In this document: in pieces, positions 1 through 6,461 of the stretch
How the letters are laid out: every line of letters begins with the position of its first letter
How positions within the stretch are numbered: position 1 is the first letter of the stretch
Notes under the pieces: model-generated
Databases searched by the model: none
What the model saw: only the letters and a program-made list of their open reading frames with translations
What the model was told of the DNA's origin: nothing
Program-made: the position numbers and the translations under genes
NCBI GenBank assembly: GCA_030067055.1
Contig: JASJAL010000203.1
Span: 1 to 10,721 of the forward strand
Origin: Kiloniellales bacterium
Lineage (GTDB): Bacteria; Pseudomonadota; Alphaproteobacteria; Kiloniellales; JAKSBE01
Reading direction: 5' to 3'
DNA: 10,721 nt

Positions 1-1649
1 GGGCCCTGAGCTCCGAAGGCCTCGCGCTCGCTGGAGGGGCCAGCCAGGACCATCTGGGTGCTGAGGGTTTCGACCGCGCCGGCCTGCCCCGGATAGGTGC
101 CGGCCGGCACCTTCGCCGGTCTCAGGAAGGAAAAGCGGATCGGCGCGTTACCCTGGCTCCAGCCCTCGACCGAGAGCAGGCGGTAGCGGCCCGTCTCCAT
201 GATGTCGAGCACCGCGCTGTCGCCCAGCGGCGCCATGACGAAGACCGCATCGACCAAGCCTTTCGACATCGCTTCGACCTGGGCCTTGAGGTCGCCGGAC
301 TCCCCGGAGATCAGCTCCACGCCTTCGATGTCGAGCCCGGCCAGCACGTTGCGTGCAATCCGGTCGGAGGCCGAGCCGGCCTCGCCGACGCCGAGGCGCT
401 TGACCTCGGCCAGGGAGGCAGCGCCGCTGCCGGGAACCATGACGTGGGCCAGGCGATAGCCGACCACGCCCAGGGCCTCGGCCGAGCTGGACAGCACGGC
501 GGCCCCGTCCTCCAGCGAGTAGAAGGATTCGGTCCCGACCACGGCAAGGCGCGCCTCGCCGGAGGTCACGAGATCGAGCGGGTTGGCCGCCCGTGCGACA
601 TCGATGCTGCGTTTCGGGAAGACCGCCTTGGAGGCCCGCACCGCACGGCCTGCGGGGCCGGAGAGCGAATCCAGGCCCCCGAGGGCCACGGTCAGGGTCT
701 CGGCCCCGCCGCCGGCCACCTCGGCCGTCTCGTCGACCAGGCCGACATCGGCCAAAAAGGCCAGGGCGACCGCGGGAACGCTGCGGCCTTCCAGCTCGAC
801 CTGGGCGATCAGGTCACGCATCGCGTCCGCGGTGACCTTGCCCTGCAACAGGGTCATGGCGCCAGAGAGCTTGGGGAAGCGGGCCAACGCGTCCTCGCGG
901 ACCAGGGGCGAAGGCTCGTAGACCGGGAAGAAGCCCAGGTCGTCGTCCAGCACCGCCAGGTCGAAGGCGGCGATCTGGGAGTCGGTGCGGAACAGCTCCG
1001 CCACCTTGACCTCGCCGTCGAGGAGCGCCTGGACGATCTTGTCCTTGCCGCCGTCGCCGAGGGCGTAGGACTGGACCTTGCCCTCGGTCAGGCCGTAGCG
1101 GCGGATCAGCGCCCCGAGGCCGTCCAGCGGGCGTTCCAGGAAGTCGGTATCCGTCGCGATCTCCAAGGGGCCCAGGCCCGCCAGATCCGAGATTTTCCCG
1201 ACTCCAAGCGATTGTGCCTCTTCCGGCCGCATGACCAGGACGTAGTCGTTGGAGAAGCCCAGGGATTCGCCCCAGGTCAGCTCCAGCGGACCGTAGAGCG
1301 CACGGACCCGGGCCAGAGCCGCCTTGCCGTCGGCCATGGCCGGCTGGCCGAGATAGACCAGACCGGTGCCGTTGTATTCCGGATAGATGTCGATCTTGCC
1401 CTGCTTCAGAGCCTCGAAGACCTCCGCCGAGCGGCCGTAGGGAATCGCGCGTTGAACCGTGATGCCCTCCCGCTCGGCGAGCTGGGCCAGCATCTCGGCC
1501 ATCAGCATGTTCTCGGTGAAGTTCTTGCCGGCGACACGCAGGACCGGCGGCTCCTCTTCGCAGGCCGCGAGCCCGAAGGCCGAGGCGGCGAGCAGCAGGC
1601 CGGCCAGCGAGCGACGAAGGGACGGCACAGAAAGGCGCTTCATGTCCAT
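1..1649 (-). CDS. Dual-domain substrate-binding lipoprotein: OpuAC-like domain fused to TAXI-like domain (C-terminus cut by window edge)
   Basis: The reading frame is open from ATG 1649 to the window edge, giving about 549 residues without a stop. The N-terminus is a lipoprotein signal (two Arg, a hydrophobic run, lipobox LAAC with Cys30), so the protein should be membrane-anchored and face the periplasm. Residues about 36-305 resemble the OpuAC/ProX family of quaternary-amine binding proteins: they open with VAGKNFTEN and carry DIYPEYNGTG and LGFSNDYVLVM. Residues about 316-549 instead resemble TAXI-family TRAP solute receptors: NPLDLVTSGEARLAVVGT, VPGSGAASLAEVK, GVGEAGSASDRIA, a G-LVDAVFV segment, and VPAGTYPGQ near the end. 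A TAXI domain is usually about 300 residues, so some tens of residues are probably missing. A purine-rich GGGAGGGAGATC precedes the start; ATG 1643 is an alternative. The gene lies 13 bp after the BCCT gene and is probably co-transcribed. The family calls are inferred from motifs; the substrate is unknown. Confidence 0.85.
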   Translation of the reverse strand, partial: MDMKRLSVPSLRRSLAGLLLAASAFGLAACEEEPPVLRVAGKNFTENMLMAEMLAQLAEREGITVQRAIPYGRSAEVFEALKQGKIDIYPEYNGTGLVYLGQPAMADGKAALARVRALYGPLELTWGESLGFSNDYVLVMRPEEAQSLGVGKISDLAGLGPLEIATDTDFLERPLDGLGALIRRYGLTEGKVQSYALGDGGKDKIVQALLDGEVKVAELFRTDSQIAAFDLAVLDDDLGFFPVYEPSPLVREDALARFPKLSGAMTLLQGKVTADAMRDLIAQVELEGRSVPAVALAFLADVGLVDETAEVAGGGAETLTVALGGLDSLSGPAGRAVRASKAVFPKRSIDVARAANPLDLVTSGEARLAVVGTESFYSLEDGAAVLSSSAEALGVVGYRLAHVMVPGSGAASLAEVKRLGVGEAGSASDRIARNVLAGLDIEGVELISGESGDLKAQVEAMSKGLVDAVFVMAPLGDSAVLDIMETGRYRLLSVEGWSQGNAPIRFSFLRPAKVPAGTYPGQAGAVETLSTQMVLAGPSSEREAFGAQG

Positions 1650-1662
1650 GATCTCCCTCCCC

Positions 1663-3234
1663 TCATTCCGCCGGCGTCTTGGTATCGGCCGCTTCCTGGG
1701 CCCGGGCCATGCGTTGCGCCAGCCGCAGGTCGCGCACCTCGGCGCTCTCGTCCTCGCGCAAAGCCCGGAAGAAGCCGACCAGCTGGACGAAGACGATGAA
1801 GGTGAAGGGCACCGCCCCGGTGATCGCCATGGCCTTGGCGACCGAGACGCTGCCGGAGACCAGCACCCCGAAGGTGATCGCCGACATCAGGATGCCCCAG
1901 ATCAGCTTGGTCCGGACGTCGGGGTTGAGGTTGCCGTTGGTGGTCATCATCGAGACCACGAAGGTTCCGGAATCGGCGCTGGTCACCAGGAAGATGAAGA
2001 CCAGGATCACCGCCAGGATGTTCAGCAGGCCAGTCCCCGGGAGATAGCCGAAGAAGGCGTAGAGCGCGGCGCTGACGTCCTCGAAGACGATCTCAGCCAG
2101 GCCGCCGCCGCCGAACATCTCGATGTAGATGGCCGCGCCGCCGAAGACCGAGAACCACAGCATCGAGAACACGGTCGGCGCCACGACGACGCCGAGGACG
2201 AACTCGCGGATGGTCCGGCCACGGCTGATCCGGGCGATGAAGATGCCGACGAAGGGCCCCCAGGCGATCCACCAGATCAGATAGGTCAGGGTCCAGCCGT
2301 GGGTCCAGCCGCGCAGGCTGTCGTCGTAGGAGAAGATCCGGAACGACATGTAGACGAACTGGCTGAGGTAATCGCCGAAGCTGTTGACGAAGGCATCGAG
2401 GATGAAGGTCGTCGGCCCGGCGAAGAGCACCACCAGCATGATCACGATTGCGATGACCATGTTGATGTTCGACAGGATCTTGATGCCCTTGTCGACGCCG
2501 GTGCAGGCGGAGAGCAGGAAGGCGATGGTCATGACGATCAGGATGCCGATCGCCACCGTCAGAGAGCCCGGATCGGTGCCGAAGACCTCGGCCAGGCCCG
2601 AGCGCACCATGATGGTGCCCATGCCCAGCGAGCCCGCGAGGCCAAAGACCACGGCCATGACCGCGACGACGTCGGCGACCATCGAGACCCAGCGGGTGAT
2701 CCGGTCGCCCAGCAGGGGCCGCAGCGAGTACTCGATGGGCGTCGAGACCATCGAGGGCGCGTCCTTGCGGAACACGAAGTAGGCGATGACCAGGGCACAG
2801 ACACCGTAGATCGCCCAGGCGTGAAAGCCCCAGTGCAGGTTGGTGATGGCGAAGGCCGTGCGCGCGGCCTGGGTGGTCAGGCCCTCCTCCCCGGGCGGCG
2901 AATAGAAGTGGTACATCGGCTCCGCCACGCCCCAGAACAGCAGGCCGGAGCCCATGCCGCCGGCGAAGAGCATGGCGATCCAGGAACCGGTCGAGAACTC
3001 CGGCTCGTCGTCGTCGTGGCCGAGCTTGATGTCGCCATAAGGCCCGAGCGCGAGGTAGACGCTCAGCAGCACGAACATCGTGCAGGCCAGCATGAACATC
3101 CAGTCGAGGTACTTGAGTGCGCCGCTGGTCAGCGCGACGGCGGCCCCCGTGACCTGGTCGGGCGCAACCACGCTCCAGATCCCGATGATCGCGCTCAGCG
3201 CCACGGAGACGATGAGAACGGCGTTCTTCGCCAT
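1663..3234 (-). CDS. BCCT-family transporter (betaine/carnitine/choline type)
   Basis: This 523-residue, strongly hydrophobic protein has about twelve predicted membrane segments and matches the usual size of the BCCT family. These are secondary transporters that bring glycine betaine, choline, carnitine or related solutes through the inner membrane, usually with sodium or protons. Diagnostic motifs are FAGGMGSGLLFWGVAEP (residues 90-106, the Gly-rich unwound helix with GMGSG at 93-97), the Trp-rich substrate helix WTLTYLIWWIAWGPFVGIF (Trp321, Trp322, Trp325) followed by IARISRGRTIREF, and TSADSGTF near 418. The N-terminus begins directly in the first helix and the C-terminal tail is short and charged, without the long sensor tail of the osmosensing members. 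A GGGAGGGGG stretch precedes ATG 3234. The binding-protein gene follows after 13 bp. The exact substrate and coupling ion cannot be read from sequence. Confidence 0.95.
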   Translation of the reverse strand: MAKNAVLIVSVALSAIIGIWSVVAPDQVTGAAVALTSGALKYLDWMFMLACTMFVLLSVYLALGPYGDIKLGHDDDEPEFSTGSWIAMLFAGGMGSGLLFWGVAEPMYHFYSPPGEEGLTTQAARTAFAITNLHWGFHAWAIYGVCALVIAYFVFRKDAPSMVSTPIEYSLRPLLGDRITRWVSMVADVVAVMAVVFGLAGSLGMGTIMVRSGLAEVFGTDPGSLTVAIGILIVMTIAFLLSACTGVDKGIKILSNINMVIAIVIMLVVLFAGPTTFILDAFVNSFGDYLSQFVYMSFRIFSYDDSLRGWTHGWTLTYLIWWIAWGPFVGIFIARISRGRTIREFVLGVVVAPTVFSMLWFSVFGGAAIYIEMFGGGGLAEIVFEDVSAALYAFFGYLPGTGLLNILAVILVFIFLVTSADSGTFVVSMMTTNGNLNPDVRTKLIWGILMSAITFGVLVSGSVSVAKAMAITGAVPFTFIVFVQLVGFFRALREDESAEVRDLRLAQRMARAQEAADTKTPAE

Positions 3235-3414
3235 CGTGCTTCCCCCTCCCCAAAGTCCGCCTTTTATTGATTATCGGTTGTATTGAAGCACAGCTTTTGA
3301 ACCTTGTCATATCGGGCGGGACCAGCGGCGCGGGCTCGCGAAGGCGACGACGCCCGCCAAAGAAGAGGTGCAACGCCGTGAAATGTAGCGGCGCGACCGG
3401 CCTGCGAGACGGTC

Positions 3415-3466
3415 TAGCGCACTTCCCGATCAGACGCGTTCGCGTCTGGCTGGAAGTAGTGCACTA
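3415..3466 (-). repeat. Palindromic repeat copy 1 (hairpin)
   Basis: The inner stem is perfect: cagacgcg (3431-3438) pairs with cgcgtctg (3441-3448) around a two-base loop. The outer arms tagcgcac...ttcc (3415-3426) and ggaa...gtgcacta (3452-3466) pair with one mismatch and a three-base bulge. Read on the minus strand, the core is TCCAGCCAGA...TCTGATCGGG, which matches the neighbouring hairpin at 3478-3541, so this is a second copy in the opposite orientation. Confidence 0.7.
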
Positions 3467-3477
3467 ACACTCACAAG

Positions 3478-3541
3478 CTAGGGCGTTACATCCGGCCAGA
3501 TGGATCGCGAAGCGATTCCATCTGATCGGATAACGCCCTAG
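3478..3541 (+). repeat. Palindromic repeat copy 2 (long hairpin)
   Basis: The ends are a perfect 11-base inverted repeat, ctagggcgtta (3478-3488) and taacgccctag (3531-3541). Inside, tccg/cgga (3491-3494 with 3527-3530) and cagatggatcgc with gcgattccatctg (3497-3508 with 3512-3524, one bulged T) continue the stem to a three-base loop. The whole 64 bases can fold into one nearly continuous hairpin. The core TCCGGCCAGA...TCTGATCGGA is shared with copy 1. Confidence 0.75.
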
Positions 3542-3552
3542 GAGCACGCCTC

Positions 3553-3660
3553 GAGCAGGATGACATGAGGTCGGATCGGTCTCAGGTCATCCCGCGCTGA
3601 AATGCTGGAAGAAGGCGGGTTTCGGGCTTGAAGCCGAGCCGGCTCCAAGTCATCCCGCTC
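3553..3660. repeat. Third inverted repeat with gtcatcccgc ends
   Basis: The segment begins gagcaggatgac (3553-3564) and ends gtcatcccgctc (3649-3660), an inverted match of 11 of 12 bases. A further inverted copy, ctcaggtcatcccgc (3581-3595), pairs with 3555-3569 at 13 of 15 positions around an 11-base loop. The right end reaches the first base of the YHS stop codon, so it may act in the 3' end of that transcript, possibly as a terminator. No T-run follows the hairpin. Its unit boundaries are uncertain. Confidence 0.5.
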
Positions 3661-4118
3661 TAGTCGAGGACACCGGGCCAGTTCTGGTCACCCTGGGCGA
3701 TGTTGCCAGGGATGTCCTCTTCCCAGGTCTGCTGGACCGACTTGCTGTAGTTCAGGTAGAGCTTGCCATCGACGATGCGCCAAGCCTCCGGGTCGGTCGA
3801 GGCGGTGTAGCCCTGCGACACTGCCCAGGCGCAGTAACCGCCGTATTGCGGCGCGTAGGCCTCCGGATCGGCTTTGAAGGCGGCCAGGTTGGCCGCGTCG
3901 GCGAAACGCCAGGTGGCGCCTTGCCATTCATGCTCCAGGTCGCCACGGCCCTTCACCGGTTTGCCTTGGGTGAAATAGGCCACCGGGTCATAGCCGCTGA
4001 CCGCCAGACTGCTGAAGGTGCCTGTGTAGATCGAGTCCTTGGCAAGAGCCGGGGTCACGGCGGCCGGCACGGCCGCGGCGACGGCGATCCACAGGGCGAC
4101 GAGCAGGGCACGAGACAT
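3660..4118 (-). CDS. Exported YHS-domain protein
   Basis: This is a 152-residue protein. A hydrophobic N-terminus ending PALA (residues 1-26) is a typical cleavable signal peptide, placing the mature protein in the periplasm. The rest is a YHS-type domain: VSGYDPVAYFTQGKPVKG (39-56), then WRF, FKADPEAYAPQYGGYCAWAV (81-100) with a single Cys96, and DGKLYLNYS (117-125). From family knowledge, YHS domains are small modules often linked to metal-handling proteins, but the biochemical role of these free-standing exported versions is not established. I recall relatives carrying selenocysteine where Cys96 sits here. ATG 4118 was chosen over a longer upstream start because it opens the signal peptide and has AAAGGAG eleven bases ahead. 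It is last of the minus-strand metal/stress genes, 212 bp after the Usp gene, so it may have its own promoter. Confidence 0.9.
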   Translation of the reverse strand: MSRALLVALWIAVAAAVPAAVTPALAKDSIYTGTFSSLAVSGYDPVAYFTQGKPVKGRGDLEHEWQGATWRFADAANLAAFKADPEAYAPQYGGYCAWAVSQGYTASTDPEAWRIVDGKLYLNYSKSVQQTWEEDIPGNIAQGDQNWPGVLD

Positions 4119-4330
4119 GGTGTTGGGTTCTCCTTTAGCTGCAACGAAACGTGCTCGCAAGAGAGGTCGGACCCCGAGCCCCACCGAACAACTCACCACC
4201 GATCAAGAAAACGTCAGCGCAGCACGCAAAGTGTGCCAGCCAACCTCCCGATGCTGAATCTGCACATGCCATAGGGGAAGAGCCGGAACTCGGGACGTCG
4301 GTGCGAAGCCGCCGAAGCCAAGTCCCGGGA

Positions 4331-5362
4331 TCAGCGAACGACCAGGCAAGTGCAGGGCGCGGCGTGATTGACCTTGTAGGAGACGCTGCCCGCCAGCAGG
4401 CTCGCGACCTCGCCGAGACCACGGCTGCCGAGGGCGATCAGGTCGGCCTCTTCGCTCTGCGCGGCGACGAGGATGGCCCGCGCCGGGTCATCGTCGACAA
4501 GCCGAAGCTCGAGCTTCCCGACCGATCTGGCCCTGGCCACGTCGGCGCCGCGATCGAGGATGCGCTCGCCAATCTCCCTGAGTGCGCCCTCTGAGATCGC
4601 CGCCGCAAGCAGGCCCGCGCCCGAGCCCATGTCCACGAGGCGCTCCGCCATCTCCAACTCTTCGCGGGTCTTCGCGCCGAGCCGTTCGGGATCCACGGCG
4701 CTGTGTAGCTGTGCCGCGGTCGCCTCGCGGCGCAGTACATGCAACAGGACGAGCCTGGCGCTGTACTTGGCCGCAAGATCGCATGCCAACTCGACCGATC
4801 TGGTCGCATGGGCGGAGCCGTCGGTCGCCGCGACGATCGTCTTGAGTCCTTGGAATCCCGTCTCGCCGTCCGTCCTGTGCACAGTGACGCAGGAGCAAGG
4901 CGCGAGGTGGAACACCTTGTGCGAGACACTGCCCAGGAACAGGCCTTCCAGCTCGCCATAGCCGCGGCTGCCCATCACGATGAGGTCGGCAGACCTGTGC
5001 TTGGCATGATGGAGGATGCGCTCGCCGGCATCGCCGAAATCGATGACGCCGTCGCTGCTCTTGATTCCTTGCTCCGCCGCCGCCTTCTGAGCCTCGCGAA
5101 GCAGCTTGTGGCCCAGGTACTCCATCACTCGCAGGTGTTCGGAGAGGTGCGGATGGATATCGGTCTCCTCTCCGCGTTGCTCGGCCAGGGAGAGTTCGTC
5201 CGCGGCGGACTCGTAGAGCTCCTGGGGCACGTCGCCGTCGCGCATACCGACATGCAGCAGAATCAGCCGGGCGCGATACGTTTTAGCGAGATCGACGCTG
5301 AGATCGAGCGCGGCCTGCGCATGGCGGGAGCCGTCAACCGGGGTGAGTATGGTCCTGATCAT
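4331..5362 (-). CDS. Universal stress protein with two tandem Usp domains
   Basis: This 343-residue cytoplasmic protein is a duplicated Usp fold. Domain 1 spans about residues 2-163 and domain 2 about 174-343; they open with TILTPVDGS and TIVAATDGS. Both keep the ATP-binding pattern G-2x-G-9x-G-S: GSRGYGELEGLFLGS at 131-145 and GSRGLGEVASLLAGS at 312-326. Each ends in an APC-C motif (155-158 and 335-338). Keeping both patterns suggests an ATP-binding type of Usp; such proteins aid survival under stress, but the partner is unknown. ATG 5362 fits the family start (MIRTILTPVDGS) although its ribosome site is weak; a TTG at 5410 would add 16 residues that do not look like a domain. It lies 79 bp after the NicO gene on the same strand and may share its transcript. 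Confidence 0.92.
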   Translation of the reverse strand: MIRTILTPVDGSRHAQAALDLSVDLAKTYRARLILLHVGMRDGDVPQELYESAADELSLAEQRGEETDIHPHLSEHLRVMEYLGHKLLREAQKAAAEQGIKSSDGVIDFGDAGERILHHAKHRSADLIVMGSRGYGELEGLFLGSVSHKVFHLAPCSCVTVHRTDGETGFQGLKTIVAATDGSAHATRSVELACDLAAKYSARLVLLHVLRREATAAQLHSAVDPERLGAKTREELEMAERLVDMGSGAGLLAAAISEGALREIGERILDRGADVARARSVGKLELRLVDDDPARAILVAAQSEEADLIALGSRGLGEVASLLAGSVSYKVNHAAPCTCLVVR

Positions 5363-5441
5363 GCCTATATCGAGCGCTTGGTCCCCGTCGGCCGCATTGA
5401 TCCGCGTCAAGATCGCGGTGGCGGCCCATATCGCGGTTCGC

Positions 5442-6461
5442 TCAGATTGTCGCGACCGGCTGGTTCAGGGCGAGGTAGAGGAAGAAGGCCCCGAAGACGC
5501 AGATCGCAAGGGACCCGAGGACCGCCAGGCCGCGCCCGATGCGGTCTTCCCAAACCGAGTCTTGCCCGGCAAGGCGCACCGCCAGCTTGCGAGAGGTCAC
5601 GGCCAGAATTCCAAGGGCCGCGACCGTCATGGCCGTGCCCAGAGCCATGGCGAAGGTCGCCCCGACTCCGGCCAGGAAGATACCCTGGGCAAGGGTGAAC
5701 AGGAGGATGATCACCGCCCCGCTGCAGGGCCGTATCCCGACCGAAATCACCATGGGGGCGAGGCCGCCGAGGAGGCCGCGTGCGGCCTGCGGCGGCCCCT
5801 TGGCAGCGGTCTGGACAGCGCTATGTTCGTGCCCGTGATCCTGGTGGCCGTGATCATGATGGCCGTGATCATGATGGCCGTGGTCGTGGCCGCAGCCGAG
5901 CTTGCCGCGCAGGGCGGCGACCAGCATCCAGAGGCCGAGCAGGATGATCAGCCCGTAGCTGGCGATCTCCAGCAGCTGCACCTTGGCGGCGGCCTCACGC
6001 CGGGTTAGGTCGAGCACCAGCGCCAGGAATCCGACCAGGGCGATGGCCGAAAAGGCCTGCACCAGGGCTGTCAGGAAGGAGAGCTGGATGCCCCGCCGGA
6101 CCCGGCTCTCCTGGGCCAGCAGGTAGGAAGAGATCACCACCTTGCCGTGGCCCGGGCCGGCGGCGTGCACCACGCCATAGAGGAAAGAGAAAAACAGCAG
6201 GGTGGCCAGCGGCATGAGAGAGTCGCCGCTCTTGAGATCGCGCACCAGGCCGGCGAGATCGCGCTGCAGCTCCTGCTGCAGCCGGGCGATCTCGAAGCGT
6301 GTCCGCTGCCAAAATCCGATCTCTTCCGGCGCCGCAGACTCGGCCTCGGCCGGCGGCAGACCGGGCAGGCTCTGTGCGCCCGCCGGCGCCAAGACCGAGG
6401 CCGCCATAGCCAGCAGCAGAATCAGCAGAGAAAGCGCCAAGTGGCGCAGGTTAGGAGACAT
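5442..6461 (-). CDS. NicO/RcnA-family nickel/cobalt (or zinc) transporter
   Basis: This 339-residue inner-membrane protein starts with a signal-like hydrophobic segment (about 8-28). An amphipathic periplasmic stretch (about 48-78) follows, then some six membrane segments. The family motif HAAGPGHGK (99-107) lies in the first of them, and SVGIRPCSGAVIILLF (240-255) in the second half of the protein. Between the halves is a His-rich loop of four H/Q-DHGH units (about 192-211), a likely metal-binding region. The family moves Ni2+ or Co2+, usually as efflux; the pairing with DUF1007 is a recurring one whose metal I cannot tell from sequence. ATG 6461 overlaps the DUF1007 stop by 11 bases, suggesting translational coupling. 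ATG 6479 is an equally possible start adding six residues; neither has a clear ribosome site. The Usp gene follows after 79 bp. Confidence 0.92.
   Translation of the reverse strand: MSPNLRHLALSLLILLLAMAASVLAPAGAQSLPGLPPAEAESAAPEEIGFWQRTRFEIARLQQELQRDLAGLVRDLKSGDSLMPLATLLFFSFLYGVVHAAGPGHGKVVISSYLLAQESRVRRGIQLSFLTALVQAFSAIALVGFLALVLDLTRREAAAKVQLLEIASYGLIILLGLWMLVAALRGKLGCGHDHGHHDHGHHDHGHQDHGHEHSAVQTAAKGPPQAARGLLGGLAPMVISVGIRPCSGAVIILLFTLAQGIFLAGVGATFAMALGTAMTVAALGILAVTSRKLAVRLAGQDSVWEDRIGRGLAVLGSLAICVFGAFFLYLALNQPVATI
5831..5890 (-). repeat. Four tandem 15-bp units encoding the His-rich loop
   Basis: Four 15-base units are seen on the plus strand. The second and third (5846-5860 and 5861-5875, ggccgtgatcatgat) are identical; the first (5831-5845) and fourth (5876-5890) are diverged. 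On the minus strand they encode the His-Asp-His-Gly units of the NicO transporter, so gain or loss of a unit would stay in frame. Confidence 0.85.

Larger units (their letters stand above)
3235..3659. other. Intergenic region with promoter side of the BCCT gene and three inverted repeats
   Basis: No credible gene is seen in these 425 bases. The part next to the BCCT start (about 3250-3310) is clearly richer in A and T than its surroundings and is the likely place of that gene's promoter, though no convincing -35/-10 pair stands out. The part from 3415 to 3660 is made almost entirely of inverted repeats, listed separately. These lie downstream of the YHS gene and upstream of the BCCT gene. Confidence 0.6.

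Noticed and set aside
444..1799. Plus-strand frame of about 450 codons opposite the binding-protein gene
   Set aside because: The minus-strand frame has a signal peptide, lipobox and two domain signatures; this one has none and is a shadow.
1459..3270. Long open frame on the plus strand (about 600 codons) opposite the BCCT gene
   Set aside because: Its translation is rich in Asp, His, Arg and Gln with no domain, and it mirrors the codon pattern of the real transporter gene on the other strand.
2093..3373. Minus-strand frame of about 426 codons overlapping the BCCT gene
   Set aside because: It is out of frame with the BCCT gene and gives an Arg-rich sequence with no recognisable family.
4288..4328. 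Possible terminator hairpin after the Usp gene (cgggac...gtcccg)
   Set aside because: The stem is only about six bases around a loop of more than 20, and no T-run follows; this is easily expected by chance in GC-rich DNA.
4119..4330. Promoter or small gene in the 212-base gap before the YHS gene
   Set aside because: No convincing -35/-10 pair and no short frame with a ribosome site and family features were found, beyond the YHS ribosome site itself.
4739..5698. Plus-strand frame opposite the Usp and NicO genes
   Set aside because: It spans two clear minus-strand genes and shows no signal, motif or ribosome site.
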